The notes beneath the pieces are model-generated. The model was given only the letters and a program-made list of their open reading frames with translations. It searched no databases and was not told where the DNA came from. From contig JAJDTX010000145.1 of NCBI GenBank assembly GCA_022826925.1, positions 26,099 through 90,098 of the forward strand: a stretch of DNA of 64,000 bases. Direction: 5' to 3'. The position numbers were made by a program, and so were the translations under genes. The stretch comes from Bryobacterales bacterium (lineage in GTDB: Bacteria; Acidobacteriota; Terriglobia; Bryobacterales; UBA6623). Shown in pieces: positions 16,711-26,692 of the stretch. Positions within the stretch are counted from its first letter, which is position 1, and each line of letters opens with the position of its first letter.

Positions 16711-19169
16711 TGACCGCCGTGCGGATCGGCCTTGCGGCCGGACTCGTCGCGCTCGCTCCTGCGTTCGGCGCAGACGCGCCTGAAGCATTCCGCAGCGAAT
16801 TCACCGCAACGTATTGCCAGGCGTGTCACGGAAGTGACAACCCCAACGGTGGGTTTCGTGCCGATCCCTCGGCGCACGAGTTCCAGGACGAAAAGTCACG
16901 GGAGCAGTGGGCGCGAGCCGGCGCCCTTGTGAACGCCAGGCTCATGCCGCCCCCGCAGGCTCCGCAGCCAGCCGCGGACTTGAGAGAGCGGTTCTTGTCT
17001 GAAGTGCAGGTTCTGCTGGCATCCGGCCAACCGGAGCCCTCCGACGGCTTGGTGCGGCGCATGAATCGCATCGAGTACTTGAACACTTTGCGGGACCTTT
17101 TCGGAATCCGCGAGATCAGGTTGCCGGTGACGTATCCGGACGATCCGCCGGGCCAGCACTTCGACACGATGGTTGAAGGCATGCACCTCACGCCCGGCCA
17201 CTTGGATGCATACCATCAGGTCGCGATTGATATCGCCGATCGCATGGTGCCGCTGCCCGGCATGCCTGTGGCCAAGGTTACATCTGTCCGGGCCAGCATC
17301 GGCCAGGACCCGTCGCGGACCAAGTTCTTTCTCCGGGACGGCGATGAGACAGGTCTTTACTTCACCGGGGTCAACATCGCGGGATGGTCCGGGGCGCTGT
17401 GGGACCGGGCGTTCATCGCGCAGGCGTCGGGCGTGTACCGCGTGCGCGTCAAGGCCAGCGCCGAGGCCGAGGCCGGGGCCGATGGCAAGCCCTTGCGGTT
17501 GGGATTCTATGCCCTCAATCCCGGTGACTACCTCCTGCCCAAGCGGGCCCTGCGCGTCGATCTGCCGCGTGTGGGCGAGCTGATCGTCCGCAATCGCGAG
17601 CCGGAGATTTTGGAAACCGAAGTCCACTTGGAGAGGGGCGAGAACTTTCAGATCTACTGCGAGAACCGGCTGCGCAAGCAGTACCCCCCGGCGCTGATCC
17701 GCACGTCCGGCAACACCTTAGACCTGCGCAGGCTCCTCGCGACCTACCTCGAGGAATCTTACGAATCTCCCGAGCCCACGATCCGTTTCGAGAGCATCGA
17801 GATTAGCGGACCGATCGGGCCGCTGCCAAGGCAGGTGCGATTCCTGGGAGGCCGAACGCCGCCCGACGGGCGCGCCGCCGCCGAGGCGATCCTGCTCCCG
17901 CTGGCGGAGCGTGCTTTTCGCCGCCCTTTGACGACAGGCGAGCGCGAAGACCTGATTTCGAGCGCGCTTAGCCACGCGCGGGAGGCGGCCGATCCGGCGT
18001 ATGGCATCCATTACGGTGTCCGCAAGATCCTGCTCTCGCCCCAGTTCCTGTACCGCGAGTCAGGTTCAGGCGCATTGGACGACTACGGCCTCGCTAGCAG
18101 GCTGTCGTATTTCCTGTGGAGCAGCATGCCGGATGCGCGCTTGCTGGAGCTTGCGGCCGCCGGCCGGCTCAAGCATGCGGATGTCTTGGATGCCGAAATC
18201 GTTCGCATGGTCCGTGACGCCAAGGCGCAGCGGTTCGTCAAGCACTTCACCGGCCAGTGGCTGGGCAACCGCAAGGCGTCTGCCGTCATGGTGTGTGATG
18301 TGCGGCATGTCTGGAGTGAGCTGATCCGCCACGGCATGGTGCGCGGGACCGAGATGTTCTTCGACGAGATCCTGCAACACAACCGCTCGATCCGGACATT
18401 TATCGATTCCGATTTCACGTATGCGAATGAGCCGATGCGGATCGCTTGGGGCATGCCGGGCAATGAGGTTGACTTGAGGCGGCTGGAGGCAGATCAGAGG
18501 CAGAGCCTGCTGTGGCCGGAGCCCGAGCGGTTGGAGTTTGCCTCCCTTGGGCCGGATGTGCCGGCCCACGTCAAGACACGCGGCGGCGTGCTGGGCCTCT
18601 CGGGTGTGTTCACCGCGACCGGGGATGGCGTGCAATCGTCACCGATCCTGCGCGGCGTGTGGGTCTTGGAGAACCTGCTTGGCCGACCGCCCCCACCCCC
18701 GCCGAGTGATGTTCCGGCTCTGGTGGCCGACATCTCGCAGGCCAAGACCGTGCGGGAAGTCTTAGCGGCGCACCAGAAGATCGAGTCATGTGCGATATGC
18801 CACTCCGCAATCGACCCCATCGGCTTGGCGCTGGAAAATTACGATGCGGCTGGCGGCTGGCGGACGTCGTACTACCGAGAGGAGGACTCGGCAGTCCCGC
18901 GAACGCCCGTGCAGACTGTGAGCACGATGCCGGACGGTACAAAGCTTACGGGCGCGCAGGACCTTAAGGACTACATCATGGCCAGTTCCGGAGACTTCAC
19001 GAGGACCCTGGCTGGCCTGTTGATCGAGTACGGCACGGGCAGGGAACTGACCGCGCGCGACCGGCGGACGGTCCAGCGAATCGTGTCGGACGAGCCAGAG
19101 GGCGGCTACGGGTTTCGGGACCTGGTCGCACGCGTCGTCTCGAGCGAGTCATTCGCGACCCGACACTAG
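16707..19169 (+). CDS. DUF1592 planctomycete-type cytochrome-like protein
   Basis: An 820-residue exported protein. After a signal peptide (AGLVALAPAFGA) a haem-binding CQACH motif lies at residues 37-41. The DUF1587 region (VRRMNRIEYLNTLRDLFGI), DUF1595/DUF1592 helices (AFRRPLTTGERE, YGIHYGVRKILLSPQFLYRE), a DUF1588-type segment with a second CAICH motif (about 695-699, IDPIGLALENYDAAG) and a C-terminal DUF1585 domain (RFVxR-like end) follow in the usual order. The domains are exported electron-transfer-like modules of unknown reaction. The gene is coupled to the upstream DUF1552 gene. Its last 69 bp have a degenerate copy at 32462-32530. Confidence 0.9.
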   Translation: MMTAVRIGLAAGLVALAPAFGADAPEAFRSEFTATYCQACHGSDNPNGGFRADPSAHEFQDEKSREQWARAGALVNARLMPPPQAPQPAADLRERFLSEVQVLLASGQPEPSDGLVRRMNRIEYLNTLRDLFGIREIRLPVTYPDDPPGQHFDTMVEGMHLTPGHLDAYHQVAIDIADRMVPLPGMPVAKVTSVRASIGQDPSRTKFFLRDGDETGLYFTGVNIAGWSGALWDRAFIAQASGVYRVRVKASAEAEAGADGKPLRLGFYALNPGDYLLPKRALRVDLPRVGELIVRNREPEILETEVHLERGENFQIYCENRLRKQYPPALIRTSGNTLDLRRLLATYLEESYESPEPTIRFESIEISGPIGPLPRQVRFLGGRTPPDGRAAAEAILLPLAERAFRRPLTTGEREDLISSALSHAREAADPAYGIHYGVRKILLSPQFLYRESGSGALDDYGLASRLSYFLWSSMPDARLLELAAAGRLKHADVLDAEIVRMVRDAKAQRFVKHFTGQWLGNRKASAVMVCDVRHVWSELIRHGMVRGTEMFFDEILQHNRSIRTFIDSDFTYANEPMRIAWGMPGNEVDLRRLEADQRQSLLWPEPERLEFASLGPDVPAHVKTRGGVLGLSGVFTATGDGVQSSPILRGVWVLENLLGRPPPPPPSDVPALVADISQAKTVREVLAAHQKIESCAICHSAIDPIGLALENYDAAGGWRTSYYREEDSAVPRTPVQTVSTMPDGTKLTGAQDLKDYIMASSGDFTRTLAGLLIEYGTGRELTARDRRTVQRIVSDEPEGGYGFRDLVARVVSSESFATRH

Positions 19170-19468
19170 GGCCAGGCCCTCTTTAGTGAGTTAGTAGGGA
19201 ATATCCAGCGATACAATTCCCCAAGCAAGACACACCCTTCCTAAGATGCTGGAATCGGCCGACTACCAGTGTGTTGTCCACAACTCGCGTCCAAACACCC
19301 CATCGGGTCGTTCTCCGGTCTGTGGAGCGCTTCCCGCGTGGACCGCGCCTGCCGGCGGCGCATACTCCTGTCAGAGCGGTGGACGAACTCCCCTGGGAGC
19401 CATCGCCTCGCGCGGGCCGATCAACGCACCTAGCCTCGCCATCCCTCGCCGCTAGGGGTGATGGAGGC
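19170..19468. other. Gap between convergent genes
   Basis: About 300 bp between the DUF1592 gene and the oppositely transcribed TPR gene. The only structure noted is AGGGCC-A-GGCCCT just after the DUF1592 stop (19169-19181), followed by a short CTTT, a weak terminator candidate at best. No gene is seen. Confidence 0.4.
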
Positions 19469-21358
19469 TCATCTCCCATCATTCGGCCGGCTGGGAACAT
19501 ATTCGCGCTCGACTTCCCGGTCACTGCGCCGAGCCCGATCCTGATTTAGCTTGGTGAAAACACCCGCTTCGCGCTTAGCATCCTCCATGCGTCCGGTGGC
19601 CCGGTAGGCCTGCGACAGATACAGATGCAGCGAAGCCAACTTGGGGCTCGTCTTGATGGCTCGTTCCATTGCCGGAATGGTCTCTTCATATCTCCTCAGC
19701 TGGATCAGTGCTTTACCGAGCCCGGCATGGGCCTCGGCCGAGCCAGCATCGCGCGCGAGAGCTCGCCGGAAATGCACAAGGCTGCCCTCCGCATCGCCGA
19801 GCCTCAAGACGACCTCGCCAAGCAATCGGTGTGCCTCTGCGAATCCGGAGTCGATCGCCACCGCTCGCTCCAAGTGTCCCTTCGCCTCCTCGAACCGCCC
19901 CATGTTCTCCAGTTGCCACGCAACTTGGTAGTGACTGTTGGACAGCTCTGGGAACTTGGCGAGTGTCGCCTCTGCTTCCGCCAGAGCCCTCTCAAAGTCA
20001 TGTTTCTTGTGGTGCGCGTCGACAAGCAGGAATCGTAGGTCCGCATTGGCAGGATCAAGGTCGACGGCTTTCCGAAAGCTCTTGACCGCCTCGTCGTAAT
20101 ATCGGCCCTGAAGGTATTGCAACCCAAGAAAAGCGTGCAGCTTGACACTCTCCGGGCGAATTGTCAGGGCCATGCGCAAGTGCGGGATCGCATCTTCGAA
20201 CTTGCCAGCCTGAGCCAAGAGATTGCCCAGCAACGCCCGAGCCTCATAGAACTCCGGACGCACTTCTACCGCCCGCTCGAGGTTCGGGACTGCATCCGCG
20301 GGCCGGTCCATGGAGACATAGGCAAGGGCCATGTTGTAGTGCGCTTCGGAGTATCGAGGCCGGATCTCCACCACCTCTCTCAGGATGGGAAGGGCCTTGT
20401 CGTGCAGTCCGTTGCTCCCTAGAGCGATGGCGGCGCTGAGCATGACATCTGGATCGCCAGACTGGGCCAGCGCCTCCGCCCTCAAGGCCGCTTCGTGCAG
20501 CTGCTTGTTCTGCAGCAGCATCCGCAGGTCGACGAGACTCCGGATCTCGTCCTGTAGCTTGTTCTTCCATCTCTGGGCTAATTCAAATTCGCGCCGGGCG
20601 TCTGCGGTGCGGCCCAGACGCTGGTATGCCTGCCCAAGCAGATAGTGGTTCTCGCCCTGTTCGGGCCATCTCCTGACGGTCTCTTCCAGCAGGTCGACCG
20701 CATCCGCAAACCGTCCAACCCTCAGGTACCCACTTGCCAGCCGGCTGCGGACATCCAACACCGTTCCGATCGCTACCACGCGTTCGAAGTACCCGACCGC
20801 TTCGTCGGAGTTGCCCTCCGTCAGGCTGATCCGCCCCAAGTAGTAGAGCGAGAAGGCATCGGGAGGCTCGAACTTCAACTCCTCGAGGAACGCCTGTTTG
20901 GCCTGCTCCATGTTCTGGAGGTGCCAATGCGCCAAGCCAAGCTGGTAATAGGCTCCCGGAATGTTTGGGTGGATTCCAATCGCCTGTTCCAACTCGCTGA
21001 CTACAAGTTCGTACTGCTCGGCGTCCAGGTACACCTGCGCCTGCTGGAGGTGCTGATTGAGCGTCGCTCCGGGATCTTGGGCCAGGATCGCGGGCAATAC
21101 AATCGCAAGCATCCCGGCTAGGACCGCGCGCGCGGTCGCGCCGTAGCTGAGCCGTCGGATGGCACACACGCCGCGACGCGTGTGACGGAGCCTCTCGTTC
21201 TGCCAGGTGGTCCCGGTTGGACTTCGCTCCGGGCTTGCCGCGTGACGGATCTTGGGAGCGCGCGCTACGGATTCCAGCAATCGCCCCAGCATGTCGTATC
21301 CGGAAGGCCTTCTAGCAGTGATACCGGCTATAGGGGGAGCGAGCGCGGTCTGCCGCAA
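19469..21358 (-). CDS. Exported TPR-repeat protein (TPR-1)
   Basis: The open frame encodes 629 residues with at least a dozen tetratricopeptide repeats, for example GAYYQLGLAHWHLQNMEQAK and AEAHAGLGKALIQLRRYEE. The hydrophobic stretch VLAGMLAIVLPAILAQ is a clear signal peptide but sits 80 residues in. The true start is therefore probably internal (GTG near 21169, giving MCAIRRLSYGAT...), and the first 60 codons are untranslated. TPR solenoids bind peptides or partner proteins; here that would be in the periplasm. It is one of three such proteins surrounding the CRTAC1/TonB genes. Confidence 0.82.
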   Translation of the reverse strand: MRQTALAPPIAGITARRPSGYDMLGRLLESVARAPKIRHAASPERSPTGTTWQNERLRHTRRGVCAIRRLSYGATARAVLAGMLAIVLPAILAQDPGATLNQHLQQAQVYLDAEQYELVVSELEQAIGIHPNIPGAYYQLGLAHWHLQNMEQAKQAFLEELKFEPPDAFSLYYLGRISLTEGNSDEAVGYFERVVAIGTVLDVRSRLASGYLRVGRFADAVDLLEETVRRWPEQGENHYLLGQAYQRLGRTADARREFELAQRWKNKLQDEIRSLVDLRMLLQNKQLHEAALRAEALAQSGDPDVMLSAAIALGSNGLHDKALPILREVVEIRPRYSEAHYNMALAYVSMDRPADAVPNLERAVEVRPEFYEARALLGNLLAQAGKFEDAIPHLRMALTIRPESVKLHAFLGLQYLQGRYYDEAVKSFRKAVDLDPANADLRFLLVDAHHKKHDFERALAEAEATLAKFPELSNSHYQVAWQLENMGRFEEAKGHLERAVAIDSGFAEAHRLLGEVVLRLGDAEGSLVHFRRALARDAGSAEAHAGLGKALIQLRRYEETIPAMERAIKTSPKLASLHLYLSQAYRATGRMEDAKREAGVFTKLNQDRARRSDREVEREYVPSRPNDGR

Positions 21359-21424
21359 CGACGACCGAGCCGGATGGTAGGTCCCCGTGCAGCATTGGGG
21401 CGTGCGCTCCAGCCCGCCTCACAG

Positions 21425-21430
21425 TAACAT
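21425..21430 (+). promoter_or_regulatory. Putative -10 hexamer of TPR-2
   Basis: TAACAT lies 5 nt before the ATG at 21436 with no Shine-Dalgarno, consistent with a leaderless message. The overlapping CATAAT is an alternative hexamer. Confidence 0.3.
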
Positions 21431-21435
21431 AATCC

Positions 21436-22992
21436 ATGTTCGGGCCAGGTATGCACGCAGGAGGAGTTTCGCGGCCTACAGGCGGCTTCTGGCCCAAGCG
21501 GTTGGCATCAACCAGCTTCATTCTGCTTGGGCTCGCCGTAGCTGCCCAAGGCCAGGAGTCAATCGAAGCACGAGTTGCATCCTACCTTGAGGAAGCCAAG
21601 CGGGCGGAGTCTGTCCAGGACTATCTGGCCGCAGCCGAGCAGTACGAAGCGATCCTCGAATTGCGGCCTGAATGGGCACTCGCCCACCAGAGTCTCGGCG
21701 TCACCTACCACCTCGCCAAGCAGTATTCGGAAGCGATCGGGCATCTGGAGCGAGCTGTTCGGCTAGACGATCAACTCTGGGGAGCGTACCTGTTCCTCGG
21801 GATGGACTACTACCAGACGCACCAGTTCGCAGTCGCGCTATCAGCACTCGAGAGGAGCCTGGCGCTCAACCCCGAAATAGCGGAGACCAGCCGCTGGCTA
21901 GGACTGAGCCACTCTGCGCTAGGGAACTACGACGAGGCAGTCGATCACTTGCTGAGCGTAATCGCGTCGGACGCTGAGGATGTCGAGGCGCTGTTCCATC
22001 TTGCGCGAGCGTACGATAGCCGCGCCGCGCAGCTCTTTCGGTCGATTGGTGAGAGGGACCCCGATTCTCCATTCGTGTACATGCTGCAGGCGGAGCGCTT
22101 CGCGTCGGAAAACGACCTTCCTAGGGCAAAGGCAGAATACCGAAGAGCTCTCGAGCTCCGGCCCGATCTGGCGGGGATTCTCGACCGGATTGAACCAGCC
22201 TTGGTCAGCCCCAGTTCCCCACCCGTGCAGTCGCAAAACACGTTTGCCGGGATTCGGTCGAGCTTCACGGCGGGCCGGTTCCAAGACGCAGCAACTGAAG
22301 CGAAGGGCTTGCTTGCCTCGCAACCTCAGAATGCCGAAGCGACGTATTGGCTCGGCCGGGCCTATCAATACCTCGCGGCAGGGACTGTGGACAGCTTGAC
22401 GGAGGTGGCGCCGGAGTCCTACAGGGTCGACCAACTCGCCGGAGAACTCCACGAGGAGAAAACCGAATACGAAAGAGCCGTCGCAGCCTACCGGCGGGCG
22501 CTCCGAAAGGCACCTGAGGTCCCCGGGCTGCGCTATGCCATAGCAACGTCCTATTGGAAGATGGGCAACTTTGCAGACGCGCAGGAGTGGCTTGAGGAGG
22601 AACTGGATCGAAACCCGCACCACGCACGGGCCCGGTACCGGCTTGGCAACATCCTCGTTGACCGTGGCCGGCCGGCAGATGCGATTCCTCACCTGCTCCA
22701 AGCGCTTGCAGCTACGCCGGACCTAGCCGAGGCGCGCTTCGACTTGGGCCGGGCCTACCTCGAAGGCCAACAGCATGCGGCGGCGGCCGCAGAACTCGAA
22801 GCGTACGCCCAATTCAACCCAGCCAACGACCGCGTGCATTACCTGTTGGGCAATGCTTACCGCGGCCTAGGCCGTCTAGAGGATGCCCGCAGGGAGTTCC
22901 AGACCTATCAGGAACTGAGCCGGCGGCGACTCCGCAAGGTCCAGCAGGACGTGAAAAGCGTCGCCGAGGACATCAACCGCGCGGACCCGTAG
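21436..22992 (+). CDS. Exported TPR-repeat protein (TPR-2)
   Basis: A 518-residue protein. An N-terminal signal peptide (FILLGLAVAAQGQ, cleavage about residue 40) is followed by TPR units from about residue 50: EQYEAILELRPEWALAHQSL and YSEAIGHLERAVRLDDQLWG. A central linker rich in Ser/Pro (VSPSSPPVQSQ, about 255-265) precedes a second block ending YLLGNAYRGLGRLEDARREF. It is probably a periplasmic or outer-membrane-associated scaffold. It is transcribed divergently from TPR-1 across 77 bp and convergently with the CRTAC1 gene at 23014 (21 bp between stops). The ligand is unknown. Confidence 0.88.
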   Translation: MFGPGMHAGGVSRPTGGFWPKRLASTSFILLGLAVAAQGQESIEARVASYLEEAKRAESVQDYLAAAEQYEAILELRPEWALAHQSLGVTYHLAKQYSEAIGHLERAVRLDDQLWGAYLFLGMDYYQTHQFAVALSALERSLALNPEIAETSRWLGLSHSALGNYDEAVDHLLSVIASDAEDVEALFHLARAYDSRAAQLFRSIGERDPDSPFVYMLQAERFASENDLPRAKAEYRRALELRPDLAGILDRIEPALVSPSSPPVQSQNTFAGIRSSFTAGRFQDAATEAKGLLASQPQNAEATYWLGRAYQYLAAGTVDSLTEVAPESYRVDQLAGELHEEKTEYERAVAAYRRALRKAPEVPGLRYAIATSYWKMGNFADAQEWLEEELDRNPHHARARYRLGNILVDRGRPADAIPHLLQALAATPDLAEARFDLGRAYLEGQQHAAAAAELEAYAQFNPANDRVHYLLGNAYRGLGRLEDARREFQTYQELSRRRLRKVQQDVKSVAEDINRADP

Positions 22993-23013
22993 CGCGGCAG
23001 GCGATTCGTGGCC

Positions 23014-24657
23014 CTATGGCGCCGGTTCCTCGATCCGCAAGACTTGATCGGCGGGCACTGCTTCCAGAACCTGTTCCATGCCGCCCGGCCAGCGGATCGT
23101 TACGGTATCGGCTGATCGGTGTTCGCCAAGCCCGAAATGAAGGCGTAGATCGCTGTGCGACTGGTAGCTGCCGCCGCTTCTGACTTCTCGCACCTGCCTA
23201 AGGTCGCCGGCCACTACGGTCGCCCGTGCCCCGATAGCGGACCGATTCGATGTCGTCCCTCGCAAGTCGAGCAGCAGCCAGTTCCCGGTTGCAGCGCTCC
23301 CCCTTAGCAGCGTGGGTGGCGCATCGAGGTTTGCGATCAGCAGGTCAATCCGGCCGTCGGAGTCAAAGTCACCGGCTGCCAATCCTCGACTCGAATGCGG
23401 CCCCGTCGGGCCTTGAGGTACGGCGACCTCTTGGAACGTGCCGTCCCCGAGGTTTCGGAAGGCCGAGTTCGGCTGGCGGTAGCGGATGCCGATGTCGTGC
23501 CGGTCGACTTCCGGGTACACATGGCCATCCGAAATCACGAGGTCCAAGAAACCGTCGAGGTCGAAGTCGACAAATCGGACCCCCCAGCTCAGCTTCGACC
23601 ACGTCGGTTCCCCGACGCCTGCCTGGAGGGAGACATCGCGAAACAGGCCGTCGCCGACATTGCGGTAGAGAGTGTTGTAGTCGTCGGAGAAGTTAGTCAC
23701 CACCAAGTCCATCCGGCTGTCATTGTCAAAGTCACCGAAGTCGACCCCCATTCCGGCCTGTTCCTTCCCGTCAGCGCTCAGCGCTATGCCGGCCAGCAAC
23801 CCGATCTCGCTAAATGTCCCGTCGCCGTTGTTCTGGAACAGGTAGTTGGCCGTCGAGTCGTTGGCGACATAGATGTCTTGGTCGCTGTCGTCGTCATAGT
23901 CGGTCCAAACGACACCGAGGCCGTAGGAGGCCGGCACGGCCCCGATGCCGGACTCGGCTGTCGCATCTCGGAAAAGTTTGTCGCCCAGGTTCTCGTAGAA
24001 CCGGTCCGCGGTCGGGATCATGCCGCGCGGCCCGCATTGCACGCGGATGCCGCGGTAGCGGCACAGTTGGCTGTCCTCGGGGAGATCTTGCGGATCGAAC
24101 TCGAGATAGTTGGTGACATAGAGATCGACGTCGCCGTCGGCATCGTAGTCGCCAAAGGAGGCAGACGAGCTCCACTCGTCTCCCTCAAGTTCGGCGATGT
24201 CGGCGTTCCGAAACGTGCCGTCGCCGCCGTTGAGGTACAGATGGTTCGGACCGTAGTTGGTGACATAAATGTCGTCGTACCCGTTGTTGTCCACATCCGC
24301 AACGGCGACTCCCATGCCCCAGCTCGAATCGCCCAGCCCGGCATCCGAAGTCACGTCGCTGAACGTTCCATCCCCGTTGTTTCGGTACAAGCGATCATGC
24401 GGGCGGGGCACGCCGCCTCCGGGGGCGTCGAGAGTCCCGCCATTGACGAGGTAGATGTCGATCCAGCCGTCGTCATCGTAGTCGATGAACGCGACGCCGC
24501 CGGTCATCGATTCAAGGATGTAGGGCTTTTCCTCCGATCCGGAGATGAGCTCCGAGCCTAGGCCGCTCCCCGCCGAAGCGTCCTGAAACTGGGCATCGAC
24601 CGCCAGCGCCGAGAGTGCCGCCAAGGCAGGGATCAGCAGGAATCGACCCGAGTGCAT
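23014..24657 (-). CDS. CRTAC1-family protein (FG-GAP repeats, ASPIC/UnbV)
   Basis: A 547-residue exported protein. The signal peptide (LLIPALAALSALAVDAQ) is followed by an FG-GAP/VCBS beta-propeller. Calcium-binding loops repeat through it: DYDDDGWIDIYLVN, DVDNNGYDDIYVTN, DYDADGDVDLYVTN, DFDNDSRMDLVVTN and DFDLDGFLDLVISD. An ASPIC/UnbV domain ends the chain (DTVTIRWPGGMEQVLEAVPA, about residues 500-540). AAGGAACGAGAG precedes the ATG. This domain pair is named after human CRTAC1; its bacterial role is unknown. It follows a paralogue 120 bp upstream on the same strand and probably forms one operon with it and the TonB receptor. Confidence 0.92.
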   Translation of the reverse strand: MHSGRFLLIPALAALSALAVDAQFQDASAGSGLGSELISGSEEKPYILESMTGGVAFIDYDDDGWIDIYLVNGGTLDAPGGGVPRPHDRLYRNNGDGTFSDVTSDAGLGDSSWGMGVAVADVDNNGYDDIYVTNYGPNHLYLNGGDGTFRNADIAELEGDEWSSSASFGDYDADGDVDLYVTNYLEFDPQDLPEDSQLCRYRGIRVQCGPRGMIPTADRFYENLGDKLFRDATAESGIGAVPASYGLGVVWTDYDDDSDQDIYVANDSTANYLFQNNGDGTFSEIGLLAGIALSADGKEQAGMGVDFGDFDNDSRMDLVVTNFSDDYNTLYRNVGDGLFRDVSLQAGVGEPTWSKLSWGVRFVDFDLDGFLDLVISDGHVYPEVDRHDIGIRYRQPNSAFRNLGDGTFQEVAVPQGPTGPHSSRGLAAGDFDSDGRIDLLIANLDAPPTLLRGSAATGNWLLLDLRGTTSNRSAIGARATVVAGDLRQVREVRSGGSYQSHSDLRLHFGLGEHRSADTVTIRWPGGMEQVLEAVPADQVLRIEEPAP

Positions 24658-24777
24658 CTCTCGTTCCTTAGTCTCTGCGGAGACTTCGCCTGCGAACGCG
24701 GCGGCTGCCCCTCGGTGCTTTCGATGTTCTCCCTTCTGCCGTCATGCTTCGCAGGAGGGTTGGAATCGGCCTGCGTC

Positions 24778-26598
24778 TCATTCGGATTCGGGTTCCTCGA
24801 TGACGAGGACTTGGTTCAGCTCGATATCGTCCAGCGAAAGCGTTCGGCCCGACGGCCAGCGGACCGTGAGTCGCTCGAGGCTTTCGTCCGCGCCGAATCC
24901 AAAATGTTGCCGCAGGTCGCTCGCCGAGAGGTAGCTCCCGGAGGAACGGACCTCGCGCACTTGCGTCCTGCCTCCCGAGGTCGCCTGCACGCGTGCCCCG
25001 ATCGCGGATCGGTCGCCGGCAGAACCGCGAACATCCACGAGAAGCCAAGGATTGTGGTTGCCGCCATCATTGCGCAGCAGGGTCGGCGGTCCGTCCAGAT
25101 TGTTCACGACGGCATCGAGGTCGCCGTCGTTGTCGTAGTCCCCGAGGGCGAGGCCTCGGCTCTTGTACCGCTTGCTGAGACCGAAGTCCTCGCCTCGCTC
25201 TGAGAACTGCCGGTTCCCTTGGTTCATGAACACGAGCCAGCGCTGTTCGTACTTCAGGCCCATTTCGAACCGGTCCGCCTCTGGGTACAGGTGCCCGTTG
25301 ACCACAAAGAGGTCTTCCCTGGAATCGTTATCCAGGTCGCCGAACGCCACTCCCCAGCCCACGAACAAGTGCGTGCTTCCCCCGTGTCCCGACGGATACG
25401 TTAGATTCGTAAAGCTCCCGTCCCCGTTGTTCACCAGCATGGAATTGCTCTCGTAGGACGAGTTCGTGTAGTAGAGGTCCAGCCAGCCGTCGTGGTCAAT
25501 GTCTGCGACATCCACGCCCATCGAGCCCTCTTCCACGCCGTCTTGCGAGAAAGCCGTTCCGGCCAGCACCGCCAATTCCTCAAACGTGCCGTCGCCGTTG
25601 TTTCGGTAGAAGAGATTCGCGGTCAGATCGTTCGCCACGAAGATGTCGGGCCATGAGTCGTTGTTGTAATCCGCCACCAGCACGCCGAGCCCGTACAGCT
25701 TGGCTTCATCGATCGAACGCTCGGCTGCAACCTCCTCGAAGTGGCCCTGCCCGTCGTTGAGGTACAGTGAATCGCGCAGGCCGGTGAGGCCCCGCGGGCC
25801 GCAGAAGACGTCGAATCCCCGATAGTTGCAGTTGGCGTCACGCCTCGGCAGCCGGTCGAGCGGATACGCCAGGTAGTTGCTGACGTAGAGGTCTAGGTCC
25901 CCGTCACGATCCAAGTCCGAAAACGACGCGCCCAGGCTCCATCTAGACTCCGCAATCCCGGCGCTTCGGGCGACTTCCTCGAACGTGCCGTCCCCGAGGT
26001 TCCGATAGAGTGCGTTGCTTCCATAGCCGGTGAGGAAGAAATCGATTCTTCCGTCGCTGTCAAAGTCTCCAAGCGCGACCCCCTGTCCCCAGCCGCGAGC
26101 CGAGAGCCCTGCTTGGAGAGTGACGTCTTCATACCCACCCTGACCGTTCCCGCGATACAAGGCGCACATCAAGTCTCCGCCCAGCTCGAACTGTTCGATC
26201 GTCGATCCGCGCACGAGCAAGATGTCGAGGTGCCCGTCGGCGTTGTAGTCGAGGAATGCGGCACCGCCGCCCATGACCTCGATGATGTGCTCCTTGGTCA
26301 CGCTTCCCTGCAGGCCGTCAAACGCTTGCAGGCCCGAGTTGGAAGTGGCGTCGACGAAATGGAGACCCGCCGGCTGGGCGCATGCAAGTGCCGCGCCGAG
26401 CGTAGCAGTCGCGGCGCATCTCCGCAGACGCTTGAAGTCCGATCGAAACTGGCGTCGATATCGAACCACGGCCGAGAAATCGGAGCACGCGGCAGGCGGA
26501 CCGATTTCTAGCTCGACTCTGGGGACGCGACCTGCCGCACGGACGATTTCACGCCAGGGCGGCGACAGCGGGCAACGGGCTCGAAGCGTGTGTCCCAT
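24778..26598 (-). CDS. CRTAC1-family protein (FG-GAP repeats, ASPIC/UnbV), second copy
   Basis: A paralogue of the preceding protein. The open frame is 606 residues, but the signal-like segment CAATATLGAALACAQ lies about 60 residues in, so translation probably starts at GTG 26469 and the mature protein begins near AGLHFVDAT. Propeller loops include DYNADGHLDILLVR, DFDSDGRIDFFLTG, DLDRDGDLDLYVSN, DIDHDGWLDLYYTN and DYDNDGDLDAVVNN. The ASPIC/UnbV end reads LTVRWPSGRTLSLDDIELNQ. The gene lies 94 bp after the TonB receptor and 120 bp before the sister copy. The two copies differ throughout, so the duplication is old. Confidence 0.9.
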   Translation of the reverse strand: MGHTLRARCPLSPPWREIVRAAGRVPRVELEIGPPAACSDFSAVVRYRRQFRSDFKRLRRCAATATLGAALACAQPAGLHFVDATSNSGLQAFDGLQGSVTKEHIIEVMGGGAAFLDYNADGHLDILLVRGSTIEQFELGGDLMCALYRGNGQGGYEDVTLQAGLSARGWGQGVALGDFDSDGRIDFFLTGYGSNALYRNLGDGTFEEVARSAGIAESRWSLGASFSDLDRDGDLDLYVSNYLAYPLDRLPRRDANCNYRGFDVFCGPRGLTGLRDSLYLNDGQGHFEEVAAERSIDEAKLYGLGVLVADYNNDSWPDIFVANDLTANLFYRNNGDGTFEELAVLAGTAFSQDGVEEGSMGVDVADIDHDGWLDLYYTNSSYESNSMLVNNGDGSFTNLTYPSGHGGSTHLFVGWGVAFGDLDNDSREDLFVVNGHLYPEADRFEMGLKYEQRWLVFMNQGNRQFSERGEDFGLSKRYKSRGLALGDYDNDGDLDAVVNNLDGPPTLLRNDGGNHNPWLLVDVRGSAGDRSAIGARVQATSGGRTQVREVRSSGSYLSASDLRQHFGFGADESLERLTVRWPSGRTLSLDDIELNQVLVIEEPESE

Positions 26599-26692
26599 CC
26601 AAGCGCGCTGCTCTCGGTTGCCTAGAGTTCACTCGGCGGGGATCGGACTGCGCCGCTAGGGCCGGCCTAGGTGCGGAGCCCGACTCTCGCCC

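Noticed and set aside
23395..24561. Plus-strand 388-codon open frame rich in Val, Asp and Gly
   Set aside because: It is the mirror of the repetitive Asp-loop codons of the CRTAC1 gene on the minus strand.
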